Positions 19,011 through 28,126 are shown, counted from the first letter of the stretch. The stretch: DNA of 64,000 bases from DATJBF01 sp035516795 (GCA_035516795.1 DATIZX010000143.1:1-64000), one strand, 5' to 3'. The notes: generated by a model not told the origin, from the letters alone. Numbers and translations are program-made.

Positions 19011-21041
19011 TCAGCTTTCCTGCGCAGCTTTTTTCGCCGCCTGGGCGTCAGCAATCACCTTCTGCGCGACGTGTTGAGGCACTTGTTCGTAGTGAGAAAA
19101 ATCCATTTCGAAAGTGGCCCGACCACCGGTCATCGATCGCAATTCGCTGGAGTATTTGAACAATTCCACCTGTGGCACCTGCGCTTTGATGGCCTGCATG
19201 CCGTCCGCCGCTTCGACGCCCATGATGCGGCCTCGTCGATGATTCAGGTCGCCAGTGATATCGCCCATATATTGGTCGGGCACATACACCGTCACGTTCA
19301 TCACTGGTTCGAGCAAGATGGGACGCGCTTTTTGCATCGCTTCCTTGAAAGCGTGCAGTCCGGCGATCTTGAAGCTGATTTCGTTGGAATCGACGTCGTG
19401 ATACGAACCGTCGTAAACAATGGCACGCACATCCACGACGGGATAACCGGCAACGACGCCCGCTTGCATTGCTTCGACGCACCCTTTCTCCACAGCGGGA
19501 ATGAAATTACGCGGGATGGCGCCGCCGACAATTTCGCTGGCGAATTCAAAACCTTTGCCGCGTTCCTGGGGCTCGATCTTGACGTAGGCTTCGCCGTATT
19601 GGCCATGGCCGCCGGATTGTTTCTTGTGTTTGTAGTGGCCGTCGCCGCGACCGACAATCGTTTCCTTGTAATCGACCTTCGGCGTGCTGAGATCGACGTT
19701 GACCCCGAGCCGCTTTTTCAAATTGTCCACAATGACAGCAAGATGTTGATCGCCCATGCCGGAGATGACCAACTCCTTGGTGTTGGCGTTGCGTTCCATG
19801 TGAAACGTCGGGTCCTCCTCCAATAGACGATGTAACGCCGTGCTGATTTTCTCCTCGTCCTTGGCCGTATGCGGATGAACCGCATGGCTCATCACCGGCT
19901 TCGGGAACTCGATCGGCAGGAATTGCACCGCTCGGGCGGGATCACAAAGGGTGTTGTTAATGTGCGTATCCTTGAGCTTCGCCAAGGCCACGATTTCTCC
20001 AGGCCCGGCCTCGGCCACAATTGTCTGCGTCTTTCCCTGTAACTGCGGCACGCGTTCTTTGACGCTTTTCGTGGAGTTCAACACCTCCATGTCGGCCCGC
20101 AGCACGCCCGAAACGACGCGCACATACGCCAGATGCCCGGCATACGGGTCGACCGTAACCTTGAACACGAATCCGCTGAATGGATCACTCGCTTTCGGCT
20201 CCACACTGCCACCGTCCGTGGTCGCCACGGCTCCACAATCCGCCGGCGACGGCAACACGGCGGTCACACCATCAAGCAAATTGCGCAGCCCGATATCTTT
20301 CTCGGCGCAACCGCAGTACACGGGCACGACCGCGCCGCGCGCGACGCCCACATGCGTGCCTCTGGTGATTTCATCGACGGTGAGTTTCTGGCCTCCGAGA
20401 TAATTCTCCAGCAATTTGTCGTCTTGCTCAGCCGCGGCCTCTTCGAGGCTTTCGTGCGCGCTGGCATAGGCGTCCTTCAGTTCCGCCGGCACCTCCGCTT
20501 CGGGAGTCGTTCGTAAGTTGATAACCTTCGTGAAATTTCCCTCGGCACCCAACGGCAACTCGAACGGAACGCAGTTCTTGCCGAAGGCATTGCGAATTTG
20601 TTCCACGCAGCGAAAGAAATCGGCGTTTTCCTTGTCGAGTTTGCTGACGAAAATGAGACGCGGCTTTTGCATCTGGTCGAGCAATCTCCAAATCCGTCGC
20701 GTCCCGACTTCCACGCCGCCGACTGCATCCACCACCAGAATCGCCGCGTCCGCCGCTCGGACGGCGGCCATGGTGCCGCCATAGAAATCCGCAAAGCCGG
20801 GTGTATCCAGCAGGAAAACCTGATGGTCCTGCCATTGGCAATGTAATGGTTTGGCATGGATGGTGATCTTCCGTTCGATCTCGTCGGGCAAGGTATCCGC
20901 GGCGCTGCTGCCGTTCGCGATCCGGCCACGAGTGGGAACGGCTTTGGCGATAAACAGCAGGCCATCGACGAGGGTGGTCTTGCCGGTCGAGGCATGGCCG
21001 ACGATGGCTACGGTACGAATCTTCGAGGTGTCAACTGGCAT
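19011..21041 (-). CDS. EF-G-like translational GTPase
   Basis: A 676-residue protein with the EF-G domain order: the G domain (GHASTGKTTLVDGLL P-loop, DTPGFADFYGG switch II, SKLDKE in place of NKxD), domain II (FSGFVFKVTVDPYAGHLAYVRVVSG), then domains III-V with GMGDQHLAVIVDNLK and NHRRGRIMGVEA. It belongs to the EF-G-like group often called FusA2 rather than canonical FusA, judged by the DTPGFADF switch, the SKLD guanine motif and the shorter length. The role could be ribosome recycling or rescue; this is not settled for such paralogues. AGGAG lies 9 bases before the ATG. No rpsL/rpsG/tuf genes are nearby. Confidence 0.85.
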   Translation of the reverse strand: MPVDTSKIRTVAIVGHASTGKTTLVDGLLFIAKAVPTRGRIANGSSAADTLPDEIERKITIHAKPLHCQWQDHQVFLLDTPGFADFYGGTMAAVRAADAAILVVDAVGGVEVGTRRIWRLLDQMQKPRLIFVSKLDKENADFFRCVEQIRNAFGKNCVPFELPLGAEGNFTKVINLRTTPEAEVPAELKDAYASAHESLEEAAAEQDDKLLENYLGGQKLTVDEITRGTHVGVARGAVVPVYCGCAEKDIGLRNLLDGVTAVLPSPADCGAVATTDGGSVEPKASDPFSGFVFKVTVDPYAGHLAYVRVVSGVLRADMEVLNSTKSVKERVPQLQGKTQTIVAEAGPGEIVALAKLKDTHINNTLCDPARAVQFLPIEFPKPVMSHAVHPHTAKDEEKISTALHRLLEEDPTFHMERNANTKELVISGMGDQHLAVIVDNLKKRLGVNVDLSTPKVDYKETIVGRGDGHYKHKKQSGGHGQYGEAYVKIEPQERGKGFEFASEIVGGAIPRNFIPAVEKGCVEAMQAGVVAGYPVVDVRAIVYDGSYHDVDSNEISFKIAGLHAFKEAMQKARPILLEPVMNVTVYVPDQYMGDITGDLNHRRGRIMGVEAADGMQAIKAQVPQVELFKYSSELRSMTGGRATFEMDFSHYEQVPQHVAQKVIADAQAAKKAAQES

Positions 21042-21147
21042 TTAGAATTCTCCTGAACAACCGGTTTGCCTTTGTGTCTCGGCGTCTCGCTTCGCGTCAA
21101 TCTTGTCCAGATTAACCGGAACCATAACTGAATCAAGTAAAAAGCCC

Positions 21148-21176
21148 TTGACGAAGTTTGGTGTTTATCCTAAACA
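21148..21176 (+). promoter_or_regulatory. Sigma70-type promoter
   Basis: TTGACG (21148-21153) and TAAACA (21171-21176) are separated by exactly 17 bases. Transcription would begin near 21183, about 50 bases before the ATG of the small exported protein gene, which also has a GGAGG RBS. Confidence 0.6.
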
Positions 21177-21232
21177 ACCTTCTCGACGTTCTCAAAAAAA
21201 CAGATATCCTCACAACAACAGGAGGCGACCAG

Positions 21233-21622
21233 ATGAGGAAGCATTGTTTCCGAGTCGTTACGTTGTTGGGTGTTATTGCAGTCGCGTTGGCATGCGCGGC
21301 TCCCGTGCGCGCTGAAGAATCAGCCGCCAAACCCGAGAAGGCAAAGAAACATACGTTCACGGGTATGATTGAATCGGTGGATGCGACCGCCGGCACCGTC
21401 GTGGTGAAGGGTAGCAAGAACCAGGAGACCAAGACCTTCAAAGTCGGCGAAAAGACGAAGTATAGCACAGCGGAGAAGAAGGAGGCCGCACTCGCGGACC
21501 TGAAGACGGGTGAAAAGGTTACCGTCGCGTATACCGAGGAAGATGGCACATTGATGGCGCATAAGATTGCCCCGCCTCAGTCCCACAAGAAGAAGGCCAA
21601 GATGGAGGGCGAGGAGAAGTAA
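21233..21622 (+). CDS. Small exported protein with OB-like domain
   Basis: A 129-residue protein. Residues 1-24 are a Sec signal peptide (RKHCFRVVTLLGVIAVALACA, cleavage after an A-x-A-like VRAEE). The mature part has one domain, HTFTGMIESVDATAGTVVVKG ... EKVTVAYTEEDGTLMAHKI, the strand pattern of DUF5666-like OB folds, flanked by Lys/Glu-rich ends (KAKKH, KKKAKMEGEEK). The ATG at 21233 follows GGAGG by 7 bases, which decides it over an upstream in-frame start. The function is unknown; a periplasmic role is likely. It has its own promoter and terminator, so it is a monocistronic gene. Confidence 0.8.
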   Translation: MRKHCFRVVTLLGVIAVALACAAPVRAEESAAKPEKAKKHTFTGMIESVDATAGTVVVKGSKNQETKTFKVGEKTKYSTAEKKEAALADLKTGEKVTVAYTEEDGTLMAHKIAPPQSHKKKAKMEGEEK

Positions 21623-21651
21623 ACCAGCACTTCTTGCATTCGTAGCACGAT

Positions 21652-21681
21652 AGGGAACCCGCGACGGTTCCCTCTCGCTTT
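21652..21681 (+). terminator. Rho-independent terminator
   Basis: AGGGAACC (21652-21659) pairs with GGTTCCCT (21666-21673) around a 6-base loop and is followed by CTCGCTTTTT. It lies 29 bases after the small exported protein gene and just before the convergent SDR gene's stop. Confidence 0.85.
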
Positions 21682-21682
21682 T

Positions 21683-22579
21683 TCAGGCTCCGTTTTTCAG
21701 ATACGGGGCAACGCCTTCTTCGAACTTCTTGTGGGCCAACGTGAATTCCCGCGTCGCCGGTTCTGGATTCCCAACGTTGTCTTCCTGCAGCATCAGAAGC
21801 TGATCGCGGGTGAACGGGGGCTGCGGCAGGATCTTCTCAAAGAACGCCGCTTGCAGGCGGGCGATTGGCAGTGGCAGGTGTAGTTTCGGTTTATGGGAAC
21901 CTAGTAGTTGTTGCAGCCGGTCATAAAGTTCGTTCCATGGGAACGCCTCGGGCCCGCAAAGATCGTACGTTTTCCCAATGCTGTTGTCGTTGCGAATCGC
22001 CGCCACGAATGCTTTGGCGACATTCTCGACCGAAATCGGCTGAATCTTCGTCGTGCCCGGTCCGAGCACGGGCACGAACGGCAATCGCCGAATCACCTTC
22101 ATCAAGGTGTTCACGGACCTGTCTTTCGGCCCGTAGATCACCGACGGACGAAAAATCGTCCAAGCCAATCCGCTCTTGCGGACGTATTCTTCGGCCGCCC
22201 ATTTGGTTTGGTGATACCGGCTCCGAGCATTTTCTCGTGTCCCCAAGGCGCTCATGTGCAGATAGCGCTTTACGCCAGCGCGTTTGGTTTCATCCACCAC
22301 GAATTTGGTCGCCTGCGCGTGGGCCCGTTCAAATGTGCTTTCGTGTTGTTCGTGGATGATGCCGACCAGGTGAATCACACAATTCGCGCCTTGCATGGCG
22401 CCTTCCAGTGACGGCGCAAACAGTACGTTACCGTGAAACAACTCGACACCGTAGCGGTCCGCCAACCACTGGCCGGGGGGCAACTCGCGCACGATCATCC
22501 GAACGGGAAATCCCGCGGCACGTGCCTGTTTGACGATCTCTTCCCCGACGAAGCCGGTTCCGCCTGTAATGACAATCAT
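21683..22579 (-). CDS. NAD(P)-binding NDUFA9/NmrA-like SDR protein
   Basis: A 298-residue atypical extended short-chain dehydrogenase. It opens with MIVITGGTGFVGEEIVKQA, a TGGTGFVG dinucleotide loop. ANCVIHLVGIIHEQ is the NAD-side strand, and YHQTKWAAEEYVRKS carries the YxxxK-like position, here as YHQTK. Such proteins, related to complex I subunit NDUFA9, often bind NAD(P)H without clear enzyme activity; quinone- or lipid-related roles are suggested for some. It follows the glutaredoxin gene in the same direction (89-bp gap). Confidence 0.8.
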   Translation of the reverse strand: MIVITGGTGFVGEEIVKQARAAGFPVRMIVRELPPGQWLADRYGVELFHGNVLFAPSLEGAMQGANCVIHLVGIIHEQHESTFERAHAQATKFVVDETKRAGVKRYLHMSALGTRENARSRYHQTKWAAEEYVRKSGLAWTIFRPSVIYGPKDRSVNTLMKVIRRLPFVPVLGPGTTKIQPISVENVAKAFVAAIRNDNSIGKTYDLCGPEAFPWNELYDRLQQLLGSHKPKLHLPLPIARLQAAFFEKILPQPPFTRDQLLMLQEDNVGNPEPATREFTLAHKKFEEGVAPYLKNGA

Positions 22580-22668
22580 GACGAGATTCCAATATGCCGA
22601 TACTGGACCGAGCAGACAAGAGCGAATCCGACGGTCTCTTGGCGGGCGGGGCGCAATGAACTTGCAGG

Positions 22669-22911
22669 TTACAGGTTGAGGTTTGCGAGAAACCGTTCGA
22701 GTTGTCCGGTATCGAAATTGGCGAGCAAGTGGCCATCGACCACAATGGTGGGCACGTAATGCTGTCCAGAGAGGCGTTTCATTTCTTCGTAAGCTGTGCG
22801 GTTCTTTCCCACATCGATTTCCTCGAAGGCGATCCCGTGCTGCTGCAGGTATTCCTTCGCGTCAATGCACCAGCCGCATAACTGACGCGTGTAGAGCCGA
22901 ATTTGTCTCAT
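22669..22911 (-). CDS. Glutaredoxin-like protein
   Basis: An 80-residue thioredoxin-fold protein. RQIRLYTRQLCGWCIDAKEYLQ contains a CGWC active site near residue 11. The conserved YVPTIVVDG cis-Pro segment and FDTGQLERFL end complete the fold. The length fits small NrdH/GlrX-type glutaredoxins. The CGWC motif, instead of CPYC, leaves open whether glutathione or thioredoxin reductase recycles it. The ATG at 22911 gives the family N-terminus; the 19 residues upstream are non-homologous. It is divergent from serA (73 bp). Confidence 0.85.
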   Translation of the reverse strand: MRQIRLYTRQLCGWCIDAKEYLQQHGIAFEEIDVGKNRTAYEEMKRLSGQHYVPTIVVDGHLLANFDTGQLERFLANLNL

Positions 22912-22984
22912 GGTTTTTTCTTGTGAAACCGGCCTTAAGGTCGCAAATTGGATGCCAAATTCAATCAAGGAGTTTCAATCGCAA

Positions 22985-24568
22985 ATGAAAGTTCTGATTG
23001 CGGATCCCATTTCCAAGCGCGGCGTCGAGTTGTTGCGGGCCAACCCGGCTTTTCAAGTTGATGAAAACACGGGGCTGAAGGAGGAGCAACTGTTGCCGAT
23101 CATTGGCGAGTACGAAGCGCTCGTCGTTCGCAGCCAAACCAAGGTCAACAAACGCGTCATCGAGGCGGCGAAAAAGCTCCGCGTCATTGGACGTGCCGGC
23201 GTCGGTGTGGACAATGTCGACGTGGACGCTGCGACGCGGCGGGGCATCATCGTCATGAACACGCCGGGCGGCAACACGATCTCGACGGCGGAACATACCT
23301 TTTCGATGATGTTAGCCTTGGCGCGCAAGATTCCGCAGGCTCACGCCAGCGTCAAAGCCGGCAAGTGGGACCGCAAATCGTTCGAGGGCGTGGAGCTTTA
23401 CGGCAAGACGCTGGGGATTATTGGCATGGGCCGCATCGGCGGCGAGGTCGCGCGGCGGGCGGTCGCGTTTGGCATGCACGTGCTGGCGTACGACCCGTTC
23501 CTGAGCCTGAGCCGCGCCAAGGCATTGCAGGTTGAGGTCGTCGAGCTGGACGAGATTTATAAGCGGTCCGATTTCATTACCGTCCACGTGCCGATGACCG
23601 ATCAGACCCGCGGGATGATCGACAAAGATACCATCGCCAAGATGAAGAAGGGCGTGCGACTGCTGAATTGCGCCCGCGGCGGCATCATCAACGAGCAGGA
23701 TTTGCACGACGCCATCAAGTCCGGTCAGGTTGCCGGTGCCGCGCTGGATGTTTATGAGAAGGAACCGCCGACAGAATCGCCCGTGCGCGAACTGGACGCC
23801 GTGGTCATGACGCCGCATCTCGGCGCTTCCACAAAAGAAGCGCAGGAATCCGTCGGCACGGAGATCGCCGAACGAATCGTCGAAGCGCTCACGGGCGGGA
23901 CGATTCGCAATGCCGTCAACATGCCGTCCATCGATGCCAAAGTGCTGGCGGCGCTGCAGCCGTATATTGCATTTGGCGAGAAGATGGGGCGGCTGCTCGC
24001 GCAACTGGCGCCCAAACGCATTGAGCGTTTGACGATCGAATTCTGCGGCAAAGCCGGCGAATTGGAGACCGGTCCGATCAGCCGTTCGGTATTGAAGGGA
24101 TTTCTCGAAAGCGCGGAGGGCGGCGATGTGAATTACGTCAATGCGCCCTTTGTCGCCCAGCAACTGGGCATTCACGTGGACGAAGTGAAAAGCAGCGAGC
24201 CGATTGATTATGCAGAGTTGATCAACGTGCGAGCGGCGACTGACGGCGCAAGCGCGAGCCTGTCGGGCACGTTTTACGGGTCGATCAACAATCCGCGCAT
24301 TGTGCGCATCAACGACAAGCCGGTCGAGGCGGTGCCCACGGGCGTGCTGTTCATCATGGGGAACACGGACCGGCCGGGCATCGTCGGTTGGATTGGCACG
24401 ATTCTCGGCAAACACGGGATCAATATCGCCAGCATGTCGCTGGGACGCGACAAGGCCGGCGGCCAGGCACTCACCGTGCTCAATCTCGACAGCGCCCCGG
24501 CCGATTCCATCGTTGCTGAAATCAAGAAAGACAAGGACATCCTCGACGTGAAAGTGGCGAAGTTGTAG
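22985..24568 (+). CDS. serA: D-3-phosphoglycerate dehydrogenase
   Basis: A 527-residue enzyme of the long (type I) class, which makes 3-phosphohydroxypyruvate in the first step of serine synthesis. Substrate-binding residues lie in GRAGVGVDNVDVDAATRRGI and NTPGGNTISTAEH. The NAD loop is GIIGMGRIGGEV, and the catalytic Arg and His lie in NCARGGIINEQDL and MTPHLGASTKEA. The ASB domain follows, and the last about 75 residues are an ACT domain (VLFIMGNTDRPGIVGWIGTIL), where serine feedback occurs in family members. AAGGAG and ATG at 22985 fix the start. No serB or serC is adjacent. Confidence 0.96.
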   Translation: MKVLIADPISKRGVELLRANPAFQVDENTGLKEEQLLPIIGEYEALVVRSQTKVNKRVIEAAKKLRVIGRAGVGVDNVDVDAATRRGIIVMNTPGGNTISTAEHTFSMMLALARKIPQAHASVKAGKWDRKSFEGVELYGKTLGIIGMGRIGGEVARRAVAFGMHVLAYDPFLSLSRAKALQVEVVELDEIYKRSDFITVHVPMTDQTRGMIDKDTIAKMKKGVRLLNCARGGIINEQDLHDAIKSGQVAGAALDVYEKEPPTESPVRELDAVVMTPHLGASTKEAQESVGTEIAERIVEALTGGTIRNAVNMPSIDAKVLAALQPYIAFGEKMGRLLAQLAPKRIERLTIEFCGKAGELETGPISRSVLKGFLESAEGGDVNYVNAPFVAQQLGIHVDEVKSSEPIDYAELINVRAATDGASASLSGTFYGSINNPRIVRINDKPVEAVPTGVLFIMGNTDRPGIVGWIGTILGKHGINIASMSLGRDKAGGQALTVLNLDSAPADSIVAEIKKDKDILDVKVAKL

Positions 24569-24798
24569 GGCACGTCCCACGGCTTGACGCTGTGCGGATT
24601 TCGTTCAACTGTAATCTGCCTGTGCTTGCCAGAGCGCTCGCGAAGCTGATGAATTAAAGACTTGTCAGGAGGCCAAGCATAGCCTAAGAGGTTTTGCATT
24701 GCGGTGGCTTGACTCTGTTTAGCCCGCGGAATGGGCTGGCTTTGAGGCTAGATTGCGTCCGCAGTCAGCATCGCGGTCAGCGCAGCGCTTGGAAACAA

Positions 24799-26535
24799 AT
24801 GAAGTTATCACCAGACAAGAAGTTGGCGGGGGTTTTGTGCCCCGTCTTTTCGATTCGTACGGAGAGCGACCTTGGCATCGGCGACACGGAAGGCGTGCGC
24901 CAGATGATCGATTGGTGTCACCGGCACGGGTTCGGCGTTTTGCAGGTATTGCCCATCAATGAAACCAGCGGCGACAGCAGCCCCTACAATGCCGTTAGTT
25001 CCCTGGCCATCGAGCCCACGACCGTCGCCATTTCACCTGAGCTCATTCCCGATCTTAGCAAGGCCGACTTCGACCGGCTGGTCACACCGGAGTTGTTGAA
25101 TGAGCTTCGCTCCGGGCCGGTCCGCTATGGCAAGGTGAAACCTCTGAAACGCTCGCTCCTGCGAGCAGCCTTCGATGCGTTTCTCATCGAGAACTGGGAG
25201 AAGGGAACCCCGCGCAAAATCGCGTTCGACGCCTTCGTGGCGGCGAATGGCGACTGGATCGCGGACTACGCCATTTTTCGCGTGTTGATGGAGGAACACA
25301 ACAATTGGCCGACCTGGGATAAATGGCCGGAGGTGGAACAGGATCCGCAAACGGCGACTTCGTGGCTACTGTCGTTGCCGGAGGATCGCCGGGAACAACT
25401 GATGCAGAAGTTGGTGTTCTTTCAATACGTTCAGTGGATTGCGTTCGAGCAGTGGACCAAGCTCAAAGAATACGCCCAGAAGAAAAAGGTCTTCCTCGTG
25501 GGCGACATTCCGTTCGGCGTGAGCCCTTACAGCGCCGACGTTTGGGCCAATCGCGATATTTTTGATTTGAATTGGAGTGGAGGCGCGCCGCCCGAGGGAA
25601 CTTTCGGAGATAGCGAGTTCACGCGCCACTGGGGACAGAACTGGGGGATCCCGCTCTACCGCTGGGACGTGTTGCGCGAACGCAATTTCGATTGGTGGCG
25701 AATGCGCATTGAGAACGTGCACAAGATTTTCCATGCGTTTCGCGTCGATCACGCGCTGGGTTTTTACCGCATTTACGCCTTCCCCTGGCCACCGTCGCGC
25801 AATGCGGAGTTCGCCAAACTGACCGAGACGGAGGCGCTCGAAAAGACGGAGGGATTGTTGCCGCGCTTCTTTCCCGGTCCCGATGAAACGGAAGAAGAAC
25901 AGGCGGCCAATCTCGCCCAAGGCGACGAATTGCTGCGGATGGTGAAGGACGCGGCGACCGACACGGTGGTGATCGCGGAAGATCTCGGCACTGTGCCGCC
26001 CTACGTCCGCCCGCACCTGCTGCAGTTGGAAATTCCCGGATTCAAGGTGCCACATTGGGAACGAACACCTGATTATGAGTACATGGACGGCGCCGATTAC
26101 CCGCGTCTTTCCGTCTGCACGCCGTCCACTCACGACCACGATCCGCTGGCGGGGATGTGGCGCCGCATGTGGCGCGAACACGAGGAAGCGCTTCTTCAAA
26201 ATGACAAGGAGAAGGTGCATGCCACGTGGCTGGAGTTGCAGCGGTTCTGCAAGTGGTGCGGTCTCGATCCCGAGAACATCCCGCGCGATTTTTCGCGTAC
26301 GGTGCACGAGGCGTATTGTCGGCGCGTGTTGGAATCCAATTCCTGGCTGGCGGTTTTCCAGTTAGCCGACGTCTTCGGACAAGAAACCCGCTTGAACGTG
26401 CCGGGCTCGGTCGGCACCGCCAACTGGTCCGCACGTCTCGACAAAACGGTGTCCGAACTCGACCACGATCCGCAAACGCTACACAAGGTTCAATCGTTCA
26501 CCAAGCTGGTGAAAGAGAGCAACCGGAAGCACTAA
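24799..26535 (+). CDS. malQ: 4-alpha-glucanotransferase
   Basis: A 578-residue GH77 amylomaltase that transfers alpha-1,4-glucan segments in glycogen or maltodextrin metabolism. It shows LGIGDTEGVRQMIDWC and VLQVLPINETSGDSSPYNAVSS at the N-terminus. Catalytic regions are FRVDHALGFYRIYAFPWPP (the nucleophile Asp in RVDH) and VIAEDLGTVPPYVRPHLL (the acid/base Glu in AEDLG). STHDHDPLAGMWRRM carries the third carboxylate. Length is within the bacterial range. The ATG at 24799 removes 35 non-homologous residues. It stands alone, with no glg or mal genes nearby. The 230-bp gap before it has no convincing promoter. Confidence 0.93.
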   Translation: MKLSPDKKLAGVLCPVFSIRTESDLGIGDTEGVRQMIDWCHRHGFGVLQVLPINETSGDSSPYNAVSSLAIEPTTVAISPELIPDLSKADFDRLVTPELLNELRSGPVRYGKVKPLKRSLLRAAFDAFLIENWEKGTPRKIAFDAFVAANGDWIADYAIFRVLMEEHNNWPTWDKWPEVEQDPQTATSWLLSLPEDRREQLMQKLVFFQYVQWIAFEQWTKLKEYAQKKKVFLVGDIPFGVSPYSADVWANRDIFDLNWSGGAPPEGTFGDSEFTRHWGQNWGIPLYRWDVLRERNFDWWRMRIENVHKIFHAFRVDHALGFYRIYAFPWPPSRNAEFAKLTETEALEKTEGLLPRFFPGPDETEEEQAANLAQGDELLRMVKDAATDTVVIAEDLGTVPPYVRPHLLQLEIPGFKVPHWERTPDYEYMDGADYPRLSVCTPSTHDHDPLAGMWRRMWREHEEALLQNDKEKVHATWLELQRFCKWCGLDPENIPRDFSRTVHEAYCRRVLESNSWLAVFQLADVFGQETRLNVPGSVGTANWSARLDKTVSELDHDPQTLHKVQSFTKLVKESNRKH

Positions 26536-26549
26536 GCAGCTTAAGAACC

Positions 26550-26639
26550 GCTAACAAAACTGTAGTCGCAGGGCTTTAGCCTGCGCGGGAAAGACGCACC
26601 CGTAAAGGGTGCGGCTACACGGAAATCGATTTTGTTAGC
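26550..26639. repeat. Hairpin-rich repeat element with terminal inverted repeats
   Basis: A 90-base element bounded by GCTAACAAAA (26550-26559) and its exact reverse complement TTTTGTTAGC (26630-26639). Inside are two strong hairpins: CGCAGGGCTTTAGCCTGCG and GCACCCGTAAAGGGTGC. Related copies lie near 35221-35380 (inverted), 56559-56640 and 59242-59296. It fills the gap between malQ and bcp and has no coding capacity. Confidence 0.85.
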
Positions 26640-26643
26640 CGCT

Positions 26644-27078
26644 CTAAATCGCCGCGAGCACTTCTTCCGCGTGGCCGGCGGGTTTGACTTTCCGAAAGAT
26701 CCTCTGGAGGCGGCCGTTGGGACCGATGATGAACGTGCTGCGTTCCACGCCCATGTATTTCCTGCCGTACATGGATTTCTCCTTCCACACCCCGTACGCC
26801 TGACAAATCTCGCGATCTTCATCTGGCACAAGAATGAAAGGCAAACCGAACTTCGCAGCGAATTTTTCGTGGGATTGCGCCGAATCAGGGCTAACGCCGA
26901 GAACCACGGCGTCCTGCGCGCTGATTTTCCGCTGTGCATCGCGAAACTCGCAAGCTTCGGTCGTGCATCCCGAAGTGTTGTCCTTGGGATAAAAATAGAG
27001 AATCACCGTTTTGCCCTGGTGGGCGCGAAGTTCGTCGAACGCTGGTGCTTGATCGCCGGCTTGGAGTTCTTTCATCAT
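26644..27078 (-). CDS. bcp: Thioredoxin-dependent peroxiredoxin (Bcp/PrxQ)
   Basis: A 144-residue AhpC/TSA-family peroxidase that reduces hydroperoxides. The catalytic stretch is YFYPKDNTSGCTTEACEF, with the peroxidatic Cys and, five residues on, the resolving Cys of the atypical 2-Cys PrxQ type. Later conserved parts are GVSPDSAQSHEKFAAKFGLPF and STFIIGPNGRL. Its ATG overlaps the nth stop codon (ATGA), so it is translated after nth in one mRNA. Electrons should come from a thioredoxin. Confidence 0.93.
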   Translation of the reverse strand: MMKELQAGDQAPAFDELRAHQGKTVILYFYPKDNTSGCTTEACEFRDAQRKISAQDAVVLGVSPDSAQSHEKFAAKFGLPFILVPDEDREICQAYGVWKEKSMYGRKYMGVERSTFIIGPNGRLQRIFRKVKPAGHAEEVLAAI

Positions 27079-27767
27079 CGGACCCCGATTTTGGGACACA
27101 GGTCGTCGATTTCACAATGGATGCAATCCGGCCTGCGGGCAGTGCATCGTTTGCGCCCATGCCAGATCAGCAAATGCGAGAAATCGATCCAGTCTTTACA
27201 CGGGACCACCTTCATAAGAGCACGCTCAATTTTCTCCGGCATCGTTTGCCGTGTCAATCCCATCCGCCGGGCGAGTCGCATGACATGCGTGTCCACCACG
27301 ATGCCTTCGGCCTTCCCATAAGCGACGCCGAGCACCACATTCGCGGTCTTGCGTCCAATGCCATCCAATTGAATGAGCTCTTCCAGCGTATCAGGGACTC
27401 GTCCGTCGTATGTTTCGACAAGCGCAGCACAACATTTGCGAATCGATCGTGCCTTGTTGCGAAAAAAACCGGTGCTGCGAATCATCCCCTCCAATTGCGC
27501 GGGTCGGACGGAGGCGAAGTCCGCGGCCGTATGGTATTTGTCGAACAGGGCTGGCGTGACTTTGTTGACGCGTTCGTCGGTGCATTGGGCGCTGAGAATT
27601 GTGGCGATCAAAAGCTGCAACGGATTCTGGTGATGCAGTGCACAGCGCGCGTCGGGGTAGCGAGTTCGCAGACGACGAAGGATGGTCTGACAGCGATCCT
27701 GCACTTTCCTCTTGGCAACTTTCACGGTTCGCAGTATAGCATACGCTCCAGACGTACTCAGTTTCAC
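27075..27767 (-). CDS. nth: Endonuclease III
   Basis: A 230-residue bifunctional DNA glycosylase/AP lyase for oxidised pyrimidines. The helix-hairpin-helix LDGIGRKTANVVLG carries the catalytic Lys, and VVDTHVMRLARRMGL the catalytic Asp. The C-terminal CTARRPDCIHCEIDDLC has the C-x6-C-x2-C-x5-C spacing of the [4Fe-4S] loop. The first about 18 residues extend beyond E. coli Nth; an internal start at VKVAKRK is possible. It is followed by bcp with a 4-bp overlap and is divergent from the ferredoxin gene, linking iron-sulfur repair and peroxide defence. Confidence 0.94.
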   Translation of the reverse strand: MKLSTSGAYAILRTVKVAKRKVQDRCQTILRRLRTRYPDARCALHHQNPLQLLIATILSAQCTDERVNKVTPALFDKYHTAADFASVRPAQLEGMIRSTGFFRNKARSIRKCCAALVETYDGRVPDTLEELIQLDGIGRKTANVVLGVAYGKAEGIVVDTHVMRLARRMGLTRQTMPEKIERALMKVVPCKDWIDFSHLLIWHGRKRCTARRPDCIHCEIDDLCPKIGVR

Positions 27768-27802
27768 CGCCGTGTTTTAAGGAAGAACAGGAGAAAGCGA
27801 AA

Positions 27803-28114
27803 ATGGCTTATGTTGTCTGCGAACCCTGCGTAGGTTGCAAATACACCGACTGTGTGGAGGTGTGTCCGGTCAATTGTTTCTACGAAATCGACGACCGCCT
27901 CTATATCCATCCCGACGAATGCATTGACTGTACGGCGTGCGTGCCGGTATGCCCCGTTGAAGCGATCTTTGCAGAAGGCGACGTTCCCGAAACCTGGAAG
28001 AGTTACATCGCGGAAAACCGCGAAAAGGTTTCGTCCGGCGCCAATATCACTGCCAAGAAGGAAGCGCTCGGTAAAGACAAGCCCGATTGCCAGCCCGGCG
28101 CCCGCAAGCCTTGA
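27803..28114 (+). CDS. fdxA: 7Fe ferredoxin
   Basis: A 103-residue cytosolic electron carrier of the FdxA type. CEPCVGCKYTDCVEVCPVNCF supplies the first set of cysteines with the x2-x4 or wider spacing that holds a [3Fe-4S] cluster. CIDCTACVPVCPVEAIF supplies the CxxCxxCxxxCP set of a [4Fe-4S] cluster. The C-terminal third is charged and cysteine-poor except for one late Cys. Length matches FdxA proteins. The ATG follows AGGAGAAAGCG. It converges with pnp, with only 12 bp between the stop codons. Confidence 0.92.
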   Translation: MAYVVCEPCVGCKYTDCVEVCPVNCFYEIDDRLYIHPDECIDCTACVPVCPVEAIFAEGDVPETWKSYIAENREKVSSGANITAKKEALGKDKPDCQPGARKP

Positions 28115-28126
28115 TGTGCTGGAAAC

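Noticed and set aside
23312..24580. A 422-codon minus-strand open frame
   Set aside because: It is antisense to serA and has no recognisable domain.
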